From the NCBI RefSeq assembly GCF_009389715.1, contig NW_024067680.1, positions 496,001 to 560,000 on the forward strand: a stretch of DNA of 64,000 nucleotides, written 5' to 3'. This DNA comes from Phoenix dactylifera. Lineage: Eukaryota > Streptophyta > Magnoliopsida > Arecales > Arecaceae. The notes under the pieces were generated by a model. It searched no databases, was not told the origin of the DNA, and saw only the letters and a program-made list of their open reading frames with translations. The translations under genes were made by a program, and so were the position numbers. Positions within the stretch are counted from its first letter, which is position 1. Every line of letters starts with the position of its first letter. Positions 35,957-58,764 of the stretch are shown here, piece by piece.

Positions 35957-36520
35957 ATGGGTCGATGGCATCATCATCATCATCATTTCTACGAATAGAT
36001 GAAGTATCCGGAACGTATAAGAAAAGATAGAAACTTTAGAAGATAAGAATACGAAAATCATTAAAATCATACAAAAATACATCATAATTGTATAAAATAT
36101 TCAAATAGAGATAGTTATTTACCTGAGGAGGGGCAAACCTATGCAACATAGATGCAATCTGGTCAAGCTGAGCCCTCAAAGATTGTATCTTTATCTGATA
36201 GCTCTGCCTCAACTCCTCCATATCTGTATGATAGGTGTGCCTCTTCTCCCCATTTTTGTATGATAGGTTTGCCTCATCTCCTCCATCACTGTATGATGGC
36301 TCTGCCTCTCTCTTCTATCATTGCCTTTAGACTACAAATCTCTATAGTGCTACTAGTTTGTCTGACATCTTGAGTATATCTGCTCACTGCAAACAACTGA
36401 GTGGGAGTAACTCTAATGCCATAACCTCTCACTCGACCATTAATGCTCCAGGCCTATCAATTCGGTGAACACCGGAGCTTCAACGTGATTGGTCTCACCG
36501 GATAATGATGACACTCCGAC
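35957..36520 (-). pseudogene. Plant En/Spm-type transposase C-terminal remnant (Transposase_24-like)
   Basis: Minus-strand fragments in order: GETNHVEAPVFTELIG (about 36450-36510), RGYGIRVTPTQLFAVSRYTQ and DVRQTSSTIEICSLKAMIEE (about 36320-36430), partly duplicated MEEMRQTYH units, MEELRQSYQIKIQSLRAQLD and QIASMLHRFAPPQ (36119-36221) ending at a GT donor, and a last exon RRNDDDDDDAIDP with stop (about 35957-36010). A polar coiled-coil segment followed by an acidic tail is typical of these plant transposon proteins. Stops and shifts interrupt it. Confidence 0.6.
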
Positions 36521-37193
36521 ACGTTCTAAAATAACAGATATAGCCCCTATCCATTACTACTGGGGGATGACCGATCTTAAAGGTGTAGACTTATGTTGTC
36601 ATAATATTGCCCACGTTTCTTCTCTTAGGTTCAATTGCTAGCCTGATGCCAATCAAGTCATCAGTCAAATACTTATTTAGTCTTCCTTAATCCTACATTT
36701 AACTATAGGATCCCTTTTTCGTTACCTCCGTCTATAGATCCCCATGATTCTATAGAGCAGTCTTCGGTCTTGCCCTTCAAGCGGGCACAAAAATAAAAGT
36801 TATGTTTCTTGAGAATTCCAATTTCCTCATACTAAATCGATTCACCCAACAAAGAGGAAGGATTAGCTGATTCTAAACAATATGTAGCAGAATGTGTTAT
36901 GGCGCATAATACTAGCTCTCAATAATAGAAACAAGTCTTTTGACATGTTTTGCTGCTAAAGTCGAAGATGCCATATATCACTCTATAGATAGCCTTAGAA
37001 TAGTGGCCACTTTACTTGTAACTACTTCATCAATCTCTGGACATAGCAGTATTATGGTAGCTATATGATTGTCCCACTGGGTATGCCACAAAACTTGTTT
37101 GGCACATGACTTTTCTCACCGGCTAAGGATAAGCATGCTAGAAAGTTTGTTTGACAAGTCCTCATGGCAAGGGGTAAATAAGTGCACCAGCAT

Positions 37194-37253
37194 GCCACCG
37201 GCATTAGAGTAGTTGGAAAGAGGGCCACCGGCATTAGAGTAGTTGGAAAGAGG
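37194..37253. repeat. 30-bp perfect tandem duplication
   Basis: Two identical 30-bp units beginning GCCACCGGCATTAGAGTAG, back to back. Confidence 0.9.
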
Positions 37254-37659
37254 ATAATTAAAGGAGGATATGAGAGTAGCATAGGTCCAGGATCTATTGA
37301 TGTGTCCAAGCTTCTTTCTTCTAATTATAATTTGATATTTATAAGCGACTCCTCTTAATTGGTAAGATAGTTGCCATAGGCCCACAGCTCATCTTAGATA
37401 CTTATTCTTGCTATTTATGTGTTACATAACCTAGAATTGCCACAAATAATAGGTAGCACCACCCGTCCTCTCAAGTCATGGGTAGTGGAAAGATCTGACT
37501 ATTCATTGTGGACATTTTATTCTTGTTTGCCACATACGGGCCACTATAGCCATGTATGATAGGTAGTTCGACCATTTCTCACATGCATCGTTGGCGATAA
37601 CTGTCGGCCAACCACCAATTTTGGACCACTAAGATCTCGTCCTAGACTAATAAATCTCA

Positions 37660-39123
37660 CCCTCTTAATTTACAGTAACTTGGCTTGAACCCCTGGTATT
37701 TTAGCCTGCACACTAGTGTTCCAGCCTGAAACCTTAGTATGTCGACGTACATCTTACTTGGTGTATTAGTCTGCATCCTTGGTATTTCGGATTATACCTT
37801 TGGTGTTTTGGTCTGAAACTTTAGTACTTCAGCCCAAACTCTTAGTATTTCGGCCTATTTGACATTTCATAGGAGGCTAGCACATAACTATCGTTTAGGG
37901 TGGGAGCAAAAGGATTCATTCCGAGTGGTTGGAGCTTCTTGGGTGAAGGAGGAGATGATGAAGTGTAATATGATCTTATCGTGGGGTAAGATTGAGGAGA
38001 GGGGGAATTATTATGCACGGGCCCAGAATATGAGTGCTTGTAGCTTATCCCATTATCATTTTAGCTGTGGGTCAAATTGTAATTTAGGCTTAAGTTGTAG
38101 CAGGCCTTTGGCTTTACCTATAGCTTGTGATGAAGTAGCAAGCTTTCGAACACCAAATCTGGGTGGTCCTTTCAACTCAACCTATAGGTAGGTTGAGTGC
38201 CCTATTCAAACACATCTGAAGCAAAGCTCCGATAGGTTTCCGTAGATAAATTGTTATCAAAAAACAAAGTCAACATCTTGAATTCATCAGCCAAGTTTCA
38301 GTGGTTTGGCATTATCATTCCATACAAAAACACGGGCATAGCCAACTCCCCAGCGCTGATCGGTTGAGACGCCCATGATCATCGGTTGCCTGGCTGCCGC
38401 TGCAAAATGTCAGATTATCGATTTCCTCCGGTATCACGTCCGGCCTCCATGGTTCAAGGCTAGGAGTTGGCCGGAGATAATCCACGGACCATTCGACAGC
38501 ACTGTGAGCATCTCACCTTCTATTTCAAAGTGGGATATATAGTGGTCCTCTGCCATGGCAAAGAGCTCCATAGAGTTTGGGGGCCGATCCTTCTCCTTGA
38601 ATTCCTTGGAGATCAAGTCCACAGGGATTCAACCGCCAGTTTTCCCACTTCTACCGCTCCTCCCTCAACTCCGCTAGCATCACAAACTGGATGGAAAAGT
38701 GGTCTTGTAAAGTAGCTATTTCCTTCTCTATTATTTTTCGTACCAGCAATTGGGTCAGCGATGGCCTCGAAGAGCCCTTTTCCAAGGTCCATCTTACAGA
38801 CCCAACTCCTGGTGGAGACGAGGAGCCTTCGCTGCCATGCACCGATTCCATGAGCTACATCCTCAACCTCTTTCCAAGTAGTATCTCCCCTCTCCTCTAT
38901 CTCCGATGCGTCAAGATCGCCTCCCCATCTTAGAATCGGAGGAGGATTCGATCTCTAGATGCTGCAAATCTGCCTCTCTCCACTGCACGGCGACTCCCTC
39001 CTCTCAAGTTTTGGAATTTATTGAACAACCAAACATATTATGGGGAGTATTAATCCGTAAAAAGGATATACTCTTTCCATCCAAAGGAACTGCATGTTGA
39101 AAAATGCAGAGCAGCATCCAAAT
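37660..39123. other. Duplicated 3'-flank block of S-RLK copy 4 (homologous to 60309-61640)
   Basis: The block contains stretches such as ACCCCTGGTATTT, TAGGAGTTGGCCGGAGATAA and ATCCACGGACCATTC that recur in the same order at 60309-61640, beyond copy 5. It marks the cluster's duplication unit. The only coding trace is the weak DUF4283-like segment listed separately. Confidence 0.65.
38434..38640 (-). pseudogene. DUF4283-like remnant (retroelement-associated), weak
   Basis: Minus strand DLISKEFKEKDRPPNSMELF, then EDHYISHFEIEGEMLTVLSN and GPWIISGQLLALNHGG. The NGPWIISGQLLAL phrase resembles the DUF4283 domain found near zinc knuckles in plant LINE-type elements. A second copy at about 60920-61080 has the same phrase with substitutions. 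Too short and broken to assign with confidence. Confidence 0.35.
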
Positions 39124-41494
39124 TGTCATGCCCCGAACCCATCACCCAGGTCCGGCACGCGACCGGCCGCATGAGCCCTAGAGCAATACTCTAAAGATCA
39201 TGCAAGGCCTAAGATAAACAACAATTCCAATAAATCCATAACTAATTAATTAACTCAAATTGACAATTCGACATGTTTAAATAAACGATCGGTTTAATTA
39301 CAAGATTTTCAAATGTCCAACAATAAAAGATAAGCTGCTTCTATCTATCTAGCAGTCAGACTACATGCTGATCTCATTTCTCGTCCCACCCGATGGACTC
39401 TACAAATCCAGTGCCTCTGAAAAAGAAAGAAGAAGGGGTATGAGCTTTTCCAGCCCAGTAAGAATCCCAACAGCCACACACAGTAATAATAATAAAATAA
39501 TCAAAACATCAAATAATATCATTTCATCATTTCAAAGGCTCAACAAATAACAAATATATACATAACCATTTTGTATACATAAATCCTTTTTCACATTATA
39601 TGATCCATTCACGTTATACTCTGATTCCCAAGTCTTCAGACTTTTCACTTCTGGCGTTGAACTAACCAAGTTCATGACCCAGTCCAAAACTGCACAAATC
39701 CCACGCATAAGCTCGGGGCAGCTATCCCACGCGTAAGCCCGTGGAGGCTATCCTACGCATAAGCTCGTAGAGGCTATCCCACGCGTAAGCCCGGGGAGGC
39801 TATCCTACGCATAAGCTCGTAGAGGCTATCCCACGCATAAGCCCGTGGAGGCTATCCTACGCATAAGCTCGTAGAGGCTATCTCATGACAAGGTTAGTCC
39901 AACCCATTTTACATGTCTAGTTTTACATGTTTAATCACATTTCAATCACGTCACATATTTTTATAATTTCTCAAAAATATGTTATTCCTTTCCAATTTAA
40001 TTATTCCAATACTTTCATAATAAACAAAATGCACACCTCATAGTGTCATACAAGCTCAAAAACAAATAGCAACATGCTGATAAAATATATCCAACGATAA
40101 ATCCAATATATGCATAAATAAAAGTGCTCAGATGTAGGGATTCTTACAGGAATTGTAGACTGACTCAAATACAGATCCAAATCACAACCTACGCGCTGGG
40201 TGCTGAGTCCCCTGATCAAAATCTCCTGGCACCGCTGACTTTTCCCCTACAACATCAATTATATTTCACAGACTAAATTATTCAATATTTAAATATTCTA
40301 AAATATAATTCACATCTACTATGGGGTCCATCACCAGGTTCCAAAACATCTCAATCCCTCAAATCTAGGGCAGTCGGGGTGGCCCGACTCCCACCCTGTA
40401 CCACCGGTCTATGTCGTCGCCAACCGTGGCCGCTGCCATGCCGGCGATGATGGCCGGTCCCGGTGAAGAGACCAAAAGAAAGGGATGATCCCTCTCTCTT
40501 CATGGTTGAGAATACATCTCCCTCCCTCAAATCCTTTTTGATCCAAGGGCAACAACCATGGTGGCTGTGCCCTCTCCTTCCCCAACTCGACAACCCCATT
40601 GGCCGAACCATCGCCGGCCGCCACTATTGCAGTTGCCGGCGATGGGGGCCGGCCAAGAGAAAGAGAGAAGAAGAGATCTCCTCTTCTATCTCTTCTTCTT
40701 CTTCCTCCCAAGAACAGGCATGATTTTCCTCCCCCTCCAACATCAACAGATGGACTTCTTTCCTCCCTTCCCCCTCCCCCTTCATCCACGGAAGAACATG
40801 GTGGCTCGGCCTTCACCCGACGGCAGCCACCTCTCCATCGTCGCCGGCCGGCGGCCAACCGACGAGAGGAAGAGGGGAAGAAGGTTGAACCACAAGGAGA
40901 AGACCTCGGTTCACCATCCCCATCCACAACAAACCCTAGGAACTCATCTCCAACCCTCACACAGATCCGATCAACCCCCTTCCCGCCATGGATCTCGGCC
41001 AACCGGTGGCCGGCGGCAGCAAAAATTCGGAGGAGAGAAGCCGAAACAGGGGTACCCTGTTTCGGACTCTATCCCCGACGATCCGCCGGCCAAAATCCCA
41101 CCCACACGACCCAAAACTAAGCAATGAAGCGCAAAGGGCTTACCTCAGTCCGACGGGATGCTCCGGCGACCCTTCCAGCGAGGAATCGGTGGAGAAATCC
41201 GTGAGTAAACACATGGATCCGAGGCCTCTTTGTGCGATTGGTGGGGATCCTCATTATCCTTCTTGACCGGCCGGCTCACGAGATCCGCCGCCTTCCCGGC
41301 GCTCAAACTCCCCCCGACGATCGGCCTCCTCCGGCGATCGCCCTCTCTAGCGCCGCTGCCCCCCCCTCTAACGCCCTCTTTGTGTTTCCCCTTCCACGAT
41401 CGTGCCTAGGGCACAATCGTATTTGATAGATGGGCCCGACTTCTTCGGGCCGGCCCATCAATCCACATATTTTTTCTTTTTCTGGGTTCTCACA
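39124..41494 (-). repeat. 3' LTR of the 39124-46001 element
   Basis: Very similar to 43626-46001 except for the first about 290 bases, where the copies diverge noticeably. From 39420 onward they are almost identical to 43915 onward. Confidence 0.88.
39700..39881. repeat. 26-bp minisatellite in LTR, 7 units
   Basis: Seven 26-bp units alternating CCCACGCGTAAGCCCGTGG... and CCTACGCATAAGCTCGTAG..., each ending AGGCTAT or AGCTAT. Confidence 0.93.
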
Positions 41495-43625
41495 TTCTCC
41501 CCTCCTAAAAAAATTTCGTCCGCGAAATTAACATACCTGAAGTCTCAAGCTCTAAAAATATGTATCCATCATATCATCCCTGAGATCTCAAATAGTCTCC
41601 CTCTCGGAGTACCTACTCACAAGATTTTGAGATACAAAAATCACAGCATCTCAAAACTTGATCCTTTCCATTTACCACACGTAGTAAGTTTTTTTTTTTA
41701 TCTTCTTCAAAAGAATTCCAAACTCCCAACCTTGGATTAAAATGCCATAATTATATCCCAAGAAAATTAATTTCTCTTGATTCTACATTAAGATCATAAT
41801 TAACTTAACAGAAATAGGAGAAATCTTTAGTATCAAATGCTCTTAATATTCTATAATCAATTTTCTTTTCTTAACTTTGCCTGTGATTAAATGATCAATC
41901 TTTATCCTAGAAAAACCGCAAACCTGTTCAAATAAGTATATTAACAATGTCAGAGCTAGGAGTCGAAGAACTATGTTAAATCATTCTAGGCCCAAGCTTA
42001 ATCACAGAGCTATCAATCCATCAACGCTAAATTTGAGATGCCCCAAAATTATTCTTAAAATTATCAAAAATAGGAGAGCCCACAACTACTTCCAGTAGAC
42101 AAAGAATCAACAATATTCGCCTCTACTAGAAACTAACTCAAGTGTTCCATAATAATACCTTTCAGATCAAGGTATTGTTATTATTATTATTTTTTTAATC
42201 GGTTTCAAAATAACTCAAACCACTACACTTCCACTGCGCACTCTGATATAATCCATTAAATGCTCTAAAGCCTCTAAAGATTTATGACCAAAACATCACT
42301 TTGCACTAGGAGTAAGAAAATTCAAATTTCAAAACTTTAATTGAGCAGAACCTCCAGATCTCTTTGTCCTCAATTTATGTAGAGTATACTAACCATAACT
42401 AACCTTCAAGGCATTAATCAAGTTTATGGTCACTACATGATCTTCACAACCATTTTAGAATTCAAAATATCTAAGTTTAATTTAAAATAAGTTAACCGTG
42501 GATTTCCTCAGCAATTCGATTAAACAATCTACGTTGATCTTCTTTCCAAAAGATTTACTTCAAATTCAATGGTTTAGAAGTCATTGAGCCAATACACTAG
42601 AATTTAACTCGATCGATCTCCAGATCTTCCTTCACCAAGATTCTTAACATCCATCAACAATGCTATATATGATAATTCATGTAAGCATCTCATGACCGAA
42701 GTCTCTACTCAATATGACATTTATTAGTGGCTTCATCAACAATGACAAAAGATCCCTGCTCAAATCTTAAACCTAGGCTTGAGTTTTAAATTAACACATC
42801 AAATAGTCTTCTACAATTATAAGTAAAATCCAGTAGCCCAATCCAAACATGAGAATTCAAATAATTAGAATTCTCCCATCAATATGCATACTCTATGGCC
42901 TCAAAATAATCAAATACATCCATAGAAAATAGACCTATTTGCAATATCCAACATGCCAACACCAGATATAATCCACATACATTTTCAACTTCGAAGAACG
43001 TTCCTTTCAATATTATGAAATCTCCTTAGCTTACTCCAATACTAAATCAACGTACAAATCCCACTCTAATAATTAGCAGCAAAACCAAAAGTATGATCAC
43101 ATCAAAACCCACATCAAATTTGAACTTTCAAATCATTTAAATAATATCTGAACATGGTATACTCGATATGCCATTGTTGACCTACACTTATCTTAGGTCA
43201 AACCTCTCTTATCATGATCAAAGACAATTTATACTTTCCTTCCGTATGCATCGAAAATCAAACCGATGCATACATTTTATCACAATGCCCAGTGATCTTA
43301 CAGCTTAAGCACTGAATTTAATTGTCATGTCCAAAGTGATCATAACCTTAAGCTATGATATATTTCTGTCACGATCCCTAGTGATCTTAAACATATGCTT
43401 AGATTCCAACTGGTCACATTTTCCAATAATCTTAAACCTCAAACTTTAATGCCACTAAGGCCACAGTCCCTAGTGGTCTTAAACCTTAGATTATAATATC
43501 ATTCTTGTTACAATCTCAAGTGATTATAAATCAAATCTCTGATAATTTTTCTATCATAATTCTCCACTGATACTCACCTGAACATAAACCCTAGGATACC
43601 TTAACTTTAAGCTCTGATACCACTC
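41495..43625 (-). other. Non-coding interior of the LARD-like element
   Basis: AT-rich, no open frame of note. Bases 43260-43600 hold a degenerate roughly 55-60 bp repeat built on (C)AGTGATCTTAAAC. Old gypsy coding sequence may underlie the part next to 41500, but only the PPT-proximal motif can be recognised. Confidence 0.55.
43611..43622 (-). promoter_or_regulatory. Primer-binding site of the LARD-like element
   Basis: Minus strand TGGTATCAGAGC followed by TTAAAG, three bases inside the 5' LTR. Confidence 0.85.
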
Positions 43626-46001
43626 TATCACGCTCCGAACCCAGCACCCGAATCCGGCCACGCGAAAAGGCCGCATGAGCCCTAGAGCAGTGCCCTAAAG
43701 ATCATGCAAGGCCTAAGATAAACAACAATTCGATAATTCCACAGTTAATCACTTAAATCAAATATATAAATCCAACATGACCAGATAATCAAATTGGTTC
43801 ATTTACAAAAGCTTTCAATATTCATTGATATCCAGATAGACTAAGCAACTAATGACTCTCATACTCGCACTCTGCGCTCATCCTATCCATGTCTATGCAT
43901 CCTGCAACTCTGGAAAAAAGAAAGAAGAAGGGGTATGAGCTTTTCCAGCCCAGTAAGAATCCCAACAGCCACACACAGTAATAATAATAAAATAATCAAA
44001 ACATCAAATAATATCATTTCATCATTTCAAAGGCTTAACAAATAACAAATATATACATAACCATTTTGTATACATAAATCCTTTTTCACATTATATGATC
44101 CATTCACGTTATACTCTGATTCCCAAGTCTTCAGACTTTTCACTTCTGGCGTTGGACTAACCAAGTTCATGACCCAGTCCAAGACTGCACAAATCCCACG
44201 CATAAGCTCGTGGCAGCTATCCCACGCGTAAGCCCGTGGAGGCTATCCTACGCATAAGCTCGTAGAGGCTATCCCACACGTAAGCCTGGGGAGGCTATCC
44301 TACGCATAAGCTCGTAGAGGCTATCCCACGCATAAGCCCGTGGAGGCTATCCTACGCATAAGCTCGTAGAGGCTATCTCATGACAAGGTTAGTCCAACCC
44401 ATTTTACATGTCTAGTTTTACATGTTTAATCACATTTCAATCACGTCATATATTTTCATAATTTCTCAAAAATATGTTATTCCTTTCCAATTTAATTATT
44501 CCAATACTTTCATAATAAACAAAATGCACACCTCATAGTGTCATACAAGCTCAAAAACAAATAGCAACATACTGATAAAATATATCCAACGATAAATCCA
44601 ATATATGCATAAATAAAAGTGCTCAGATGTAGGGATTCTTACAGAAATTGTAGACTGACTCAAATACAAATCCGAATCACAACCTACGCGCTGGGGTGCT
44701 GAGTCCCCTGATCAAAATCTCCTGGCACCGCTGACTTTTCCCCTACAACATCAATTATATTTCACAGACTAAATTATTCAATATTTAAATATTCTAAAAT
44801 ATAATTCACATCTACTATGGGGTCCATCACTAGGTCCCCAAACATCTCAATCCCTCAAATCTAGGGCAGTCGGGGTAGCCCGACTCCCACCCTGTACCAT
44901 CGGTCTATGTCGTCGCCAGCCGTGGCCGCTACCACGCCGGCGATGATGGCCGGTCCCGGTGAAGAGACCAAAAGAAAGGGATGATCCCTCTCTCTTCATG
45001 GTTGGGAATACATCTCCCTCCCTCAAATCCTTTTTGATCCAAGGGCAACAACCATGGTGGCTGTGCCCTCTCCTTCCCCAACCCGACAACCCCATTGGCC
45101 GAACCATCGCCGGCCGCCACTATTGCAGTCGCCGGCGATGGGGGCCGGCCAAGAGAAAGAGAGAAGAAGAGATCTCCTCTTCTATCTCTTCTTCTTCTTC
45201 CTCCCAAGAATAGGCATGATTTTCCTCCCCCTCCAACATCAACAGATGGACTTCTTTCCTTCCTTCCCCCTCCCCCTTCATCCACGGAAGAACATGGTGG
45301 CTCGGCCTTCACCCGACGGCAGCCACCTCTCCATCGTCGCCGGCCGGCGGCCAACCGACGAGAGAAAGAGGGGAACAAGGTGGAACCACAAGGAGAAGAC
45401 CTCGGTTCACCATCCCCATCCACAACAAACCCTAGGAACTCATCTCCAACCCTCACACAGATCCGATCAACCCCCTTCCTGCCATGGATCTCGGCCAACC
45501 GGCGGCCGGCGGCGGCAAAAATCCGGAGGAGAGAAGCCGAAACAGGGATACCATGTTTCGGACTCTATCCCCGACGATCCGCCGGCCAAAATCCCACCCA
45601 CACGACCCAAAACTAAGCAATGAAGCGCAAGGGGCTTACCTCAGTCCGACGGGATGCTCTGGCGACCCTTCCGGTGAGGAATCGGTGGAGAAATCCGTGA
45701 GTAAACACATGGATCCGAGGCCTCTTTGTGCGATTGGTGGGGATCCTCATTATCCTTCTTGACCGGCCGGCTCACGAGATCCGCCGCCTTCCCGGCGCTC
45801 AAACTCCCCCCGATGATCGGCCTCCTTCGGCGATCGCCCTCTCTAGCGCCCCCCCCCCCCCTCTAACGCCCTCTTTGTGTTTTCCCTTCCACGATCGTGC
45901 CTAGGGCACGATCGTATTTGATAGATGGGCCCGGCTTCTTCGGGCCGGCCCATGAATCCACATATTTTATTTTATTTTATTTTTTTCTCTGGGTTCTCAC
46001 A
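43626..46001 (-). repeat. 5' LTR of the 39124-46001 element
   Basis: Upstream LTR for the minus-strand element. Contains the GC-rich promoter-like zone 44870-45930. Confidence 0.88.
44195..44376. repeat. 26-bp minisatellite in the second LTR, 7 units
   Basis: Same seven-unit array as 39700-39881 with a few substitutions and no change in unit number. Confidence 0.93.
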
Positions 46002-46492
46002 CAAATCAACTGTGTAGAATAAACACTTAAAAGCTATGCAACATTGTGTTGCTATGCTAGGATATACTCACAGCTATGATTGTTTATTCTTTGTGGTCGT
46101 GTCCAACTATAATAAGATGCACAGGGCTGAATAACAATATGCCGTCTACCTTCTCAACTGGAACGTGCGCTCTTGCTATTGCCGCATCTCTTCTCCTTGC
46201 TGCAGTCGGATGTCTTCACAAATAACCCAAAGATGCCCAGTGCAGAATGACCTCACGGTACTACTTTCACAGTGTCTTCTTCAAAATGTGCTCAATTCTT
46301 GGCCACTACTTGGTTTTCTTTACATTCGTAGGCTAATAAGATTGCATACCAGATCAAAAAAACACTGAAAAGAGCTCTATCCACAAAATGTCGCCCTGAG
46401 TTTGCTCAATCAAGAAGCTTTGATCCTGGAATGACAGACAAGGATGGGCAACAAACCAATCAATTTGGTAGAATGCAGTATGTTGGTCTCAT
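46002..46492. other. S-RLK copy 4 3' flank between two retroelements
   Basis: Matches 61635-62115 near copy 5 (for example GTAGAATAAACACTTAAAAG and CTATGCAAC). No gene. It is the continuation of 37660-39123, split by the LARD-like element. Confidence 0.7.
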
Positions 46493-48702
46493 TGTGAGAT
46501 ACGGGCCCATGCCCCTTTTTGGAAGGGGCCAGAGCAGGGGATCGCAATCGCGATCCCCCTCCGGCTTCTTCGGGCGCAGCGGGGGCGGAGGCGTCGCGAA
46601 GATTCCGTGATTGCTCCGCATTCACCCCGCGGCCGCACGAGCGGCTGCTGATTTTGCTCCACCGCCGTGATTCCCGCGGCAGAGAGCTGTTGAAATGGGG
46701 CAATAAAACCCCCATTCTTCCACCTCCGGAGATCACCCGAGCCCTCCTCCGACTCCTCCTCTTCCTCTCCTCCCTTCTTCTCCTCCCTCTGCTCTTGCTT
46801 TCCAAGTGGCTGGCGTGCCGCCCGATCAACCACCATCACCAACCGCGCCTTCCCCTGTTTTGAGATCCACTTCCCTTTCGAAAAACACCGCCGCCGTTAG
46901 CCGCCGGACCGAGTCGCTCCTCTGCTGAGATCCCTCCTCTCCACCGCCTCCGTTGCCTGTCGGTGAGTCTCCCTCCTCTTTGTCTTCATTCTATTGCCAA
47001 ATAACCTGATTTCTTCCTCTGTTCGACCCTAAATCGAGACCACTGTTGGTCTCTTCTTCATGCCCGTCGCCGCAGTAGCCGCCGGCCGCCACTGCGGCTG
47101 GCTGGCCGTCGACCGGGCGACGACCCCTGGCCACCTAGGTCGGCCATCCAGCCGACCCTTCCTCCTCCTGCCGGCTCCTTCCTTCTCCTGTTCATGGGAG
47201 GGGTTTGGGGAGGAAGAAAGCCCACCGTGGGCCGAGCTGGGCAAGCTTGGGCCCAATTCATTGTGGGCCCAACTTGGGCCCAGTTCGAATCCGAACCCGA
47301 ACCCGAAAATCCGAACCCGAATCCGAAAATCCGAAACCCGACCCGAAACTCGGAACCCGTACCCGTTTGGCCAATAAATAGAATTTTGCAGTTAAGCCCT
47401 TGGCAGTATGTTATTTCACAAAAGGATCTTCTGTAATTTCTATTTGATCCCTATAAGAAAGATTTATTACATAAAGGACCCCAACTATATTTATTTGGTG
47501 ATTTTTCTCGATTTTTATTACGGAATGGTGCTATGTAATTAGATATTGGTCCCTGAAATGAATTTTTATTTAATAAATGAACGAATTAGAGGCCAACCTT
47601 GGGGGGTCGTATTGGGCCGGGTCTATGCGGGCCCATTGGGCCGTGTTCGATGTGGGCCCTATCGGGCCATGTGCATTATGGACTAACTCTGGGCCCTGTT
47701 GGGCCGTACCCAGTAGTATTATTTCTAGATTTTGCTTAGCTCTGAACTTAATAAGGAATTAATTAAATTTAAACAGGTGAACCTGATTCGCCTATTTGAA
47801 GTAAAAATTAAGCGAGAAGAGGTAAGTAACTTAATACTTCAAGTGAAATTTCCAAATTATTTGATAAATAGATTAAATTCTGATAAATATTTTGTATTCT
47901 GTAAAATGGGTCAGGCATATTAAATGTTATTTGAAAATTATGTTATATGCTCTGAAATCCGCAAAATATGTTTGGATAATTTATGAAATGTATTTTTCTA
48001 TTTATATGCATTCTCAGCATGGCTATGATCTGTTCTGTTCTGTTCTGGCCTCGCCAATGGGGATTATACGTTGGACCTGTCGACTTGTAATCTGTGAGGA
48101 ACCGGTTTCGACACCGCGCCACCGGTGATTAGAATAGTGGTTTCTGGACACCGTTGCCACCGGTGACTAATAATAGTGGTTTCTGGCACTTTGTGCAACC
48201 CATACCACTGGGTTACGTGGCCGTAGCCTATCATGTTGAGATTATTATATCAGAGTTTTGTAAAAATGATATTATTTGTGATTTATTCCAGACATTATCC
48301 TGTATTTTGATCTGATATGCTCTGACCCCACTCTGGGGTATTTTGTTGCTTACTGGGCTAGTGTAGCTCATTATTCTGTTTTCTCCATTTTTCAGATCCA
48401 GAGGCTTGATCGCACGGAATTGGGAAGTGCGTTAGAGTTTCCGATGATTCTTCAGTTATTGACATTTAAGTTAGTTTAGTTTGGACATTTGAATTATGTT
48501 GGCATATGTTATTTTGGAGTTTTGTAAGACTGCTTTTGAATGATTTTAAGTATTTTGTCAATTTTAAGCATCTGCTATTAATCCTTAAATAAAGTCTTGA
48601 ACATCTGTATTTGCTTTGATGTAATCCGATGCCTTGCACGTCTACGCGGCACGCTCGGGCGAGCGTGCGGCGTCTGCCGCACCTCGGGCTCGGGGCATGA
48701 CA
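46493..48702 (+). mobile_element. Solo LTR, gypsy-like, 2.2 kb
   Basis: TGTGAGATACGGG...GGGGCATGACA with perfect target duplication ctcat (46488-46492 and 48703-48707). Copy 5 flank (62110-62120) is the empty site. The 3' end GGCATGACA and 5' TGTGAGA match those of the 39124-46001 LTR read on its own strand, so the two are related families in opposite orientation. The GC-rich part (46519-47350) contains a short array of AATCCGAACCCGA-type units at 47283-47360. No coding domain. Confidence 0.85.
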
Positions 48703-48828
48703 CTCATGGAATCTCTACACTCTTAAGAAGAAAATATGAAAGATGAATAGGCCTATAAATGACTAGAAACTGTGACAAGAATTTCTCATGAGAGCAAGAA
48801 CATTCAATATTAGAGATTCCTTGAGCTT

Positions 48829-58764
<9,936 letters not shown>

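Larger units (their letters stand above)
35500..37640 (-). mobile_element. CACTA element D, one end only, with transposase-like remnant
   Basis: Left terminus CACTACAAGAAAATCAGGC at 35500, then GACGC/GCGTC-type subterminal repeats to about 35720 (partly decayed). No matching right terminus was found before S-RLK copy 4 flank sequence begins near 37660, so it is truncated or rearranged. It cuts copy 3 exon 5 at ...CCAAAGATC. Interior minus-strand sequence encodes a CACTA transposase-type C-terminus, so it may derive from an autonomous member. Exact right limit unknown. Confidence 0.7.
39124..46001 (-). mobile_element. Large LTR retrotransposon derivative (LARD-like, probably Ty3/gypsy)
   Basis: Two LTRs of about 2.37 kb (39124-41494 and 43626-46001) with ends TGTGAGAACC...GGGGCATGACA on the minus strand and a perfect target duplication caaat (39119-39123 and 46002-46006). 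Copy 5 flank at 61630 is the empty site. The PBS TGGTATCAGAGC is at 43611-43622 (minus), and the PPT AGGAGGGGAGAATG at about 41495-41508 (minus). The minus-strand sequence just upstream of the PPT contains GACGAAATTTTTTTAGGAGG, typical of the pol 3' end of plant gypsy elements. The 2.1-kb interior has no recognisable gag or pol domain. GC-rich frames inside each LTR (for example 40409-41002 and 44929-45498) show no known domain. Confidence 0.85.

Noticed and set aside
40409..41127. Long overlapping frames on both strands (189-197 aa), repeated at 44929-45623
   Set aside because: They lie inside the GC-rich part of an LTR, are duplicated only because LTRs are duplicated, and show no known domain or splice structure.
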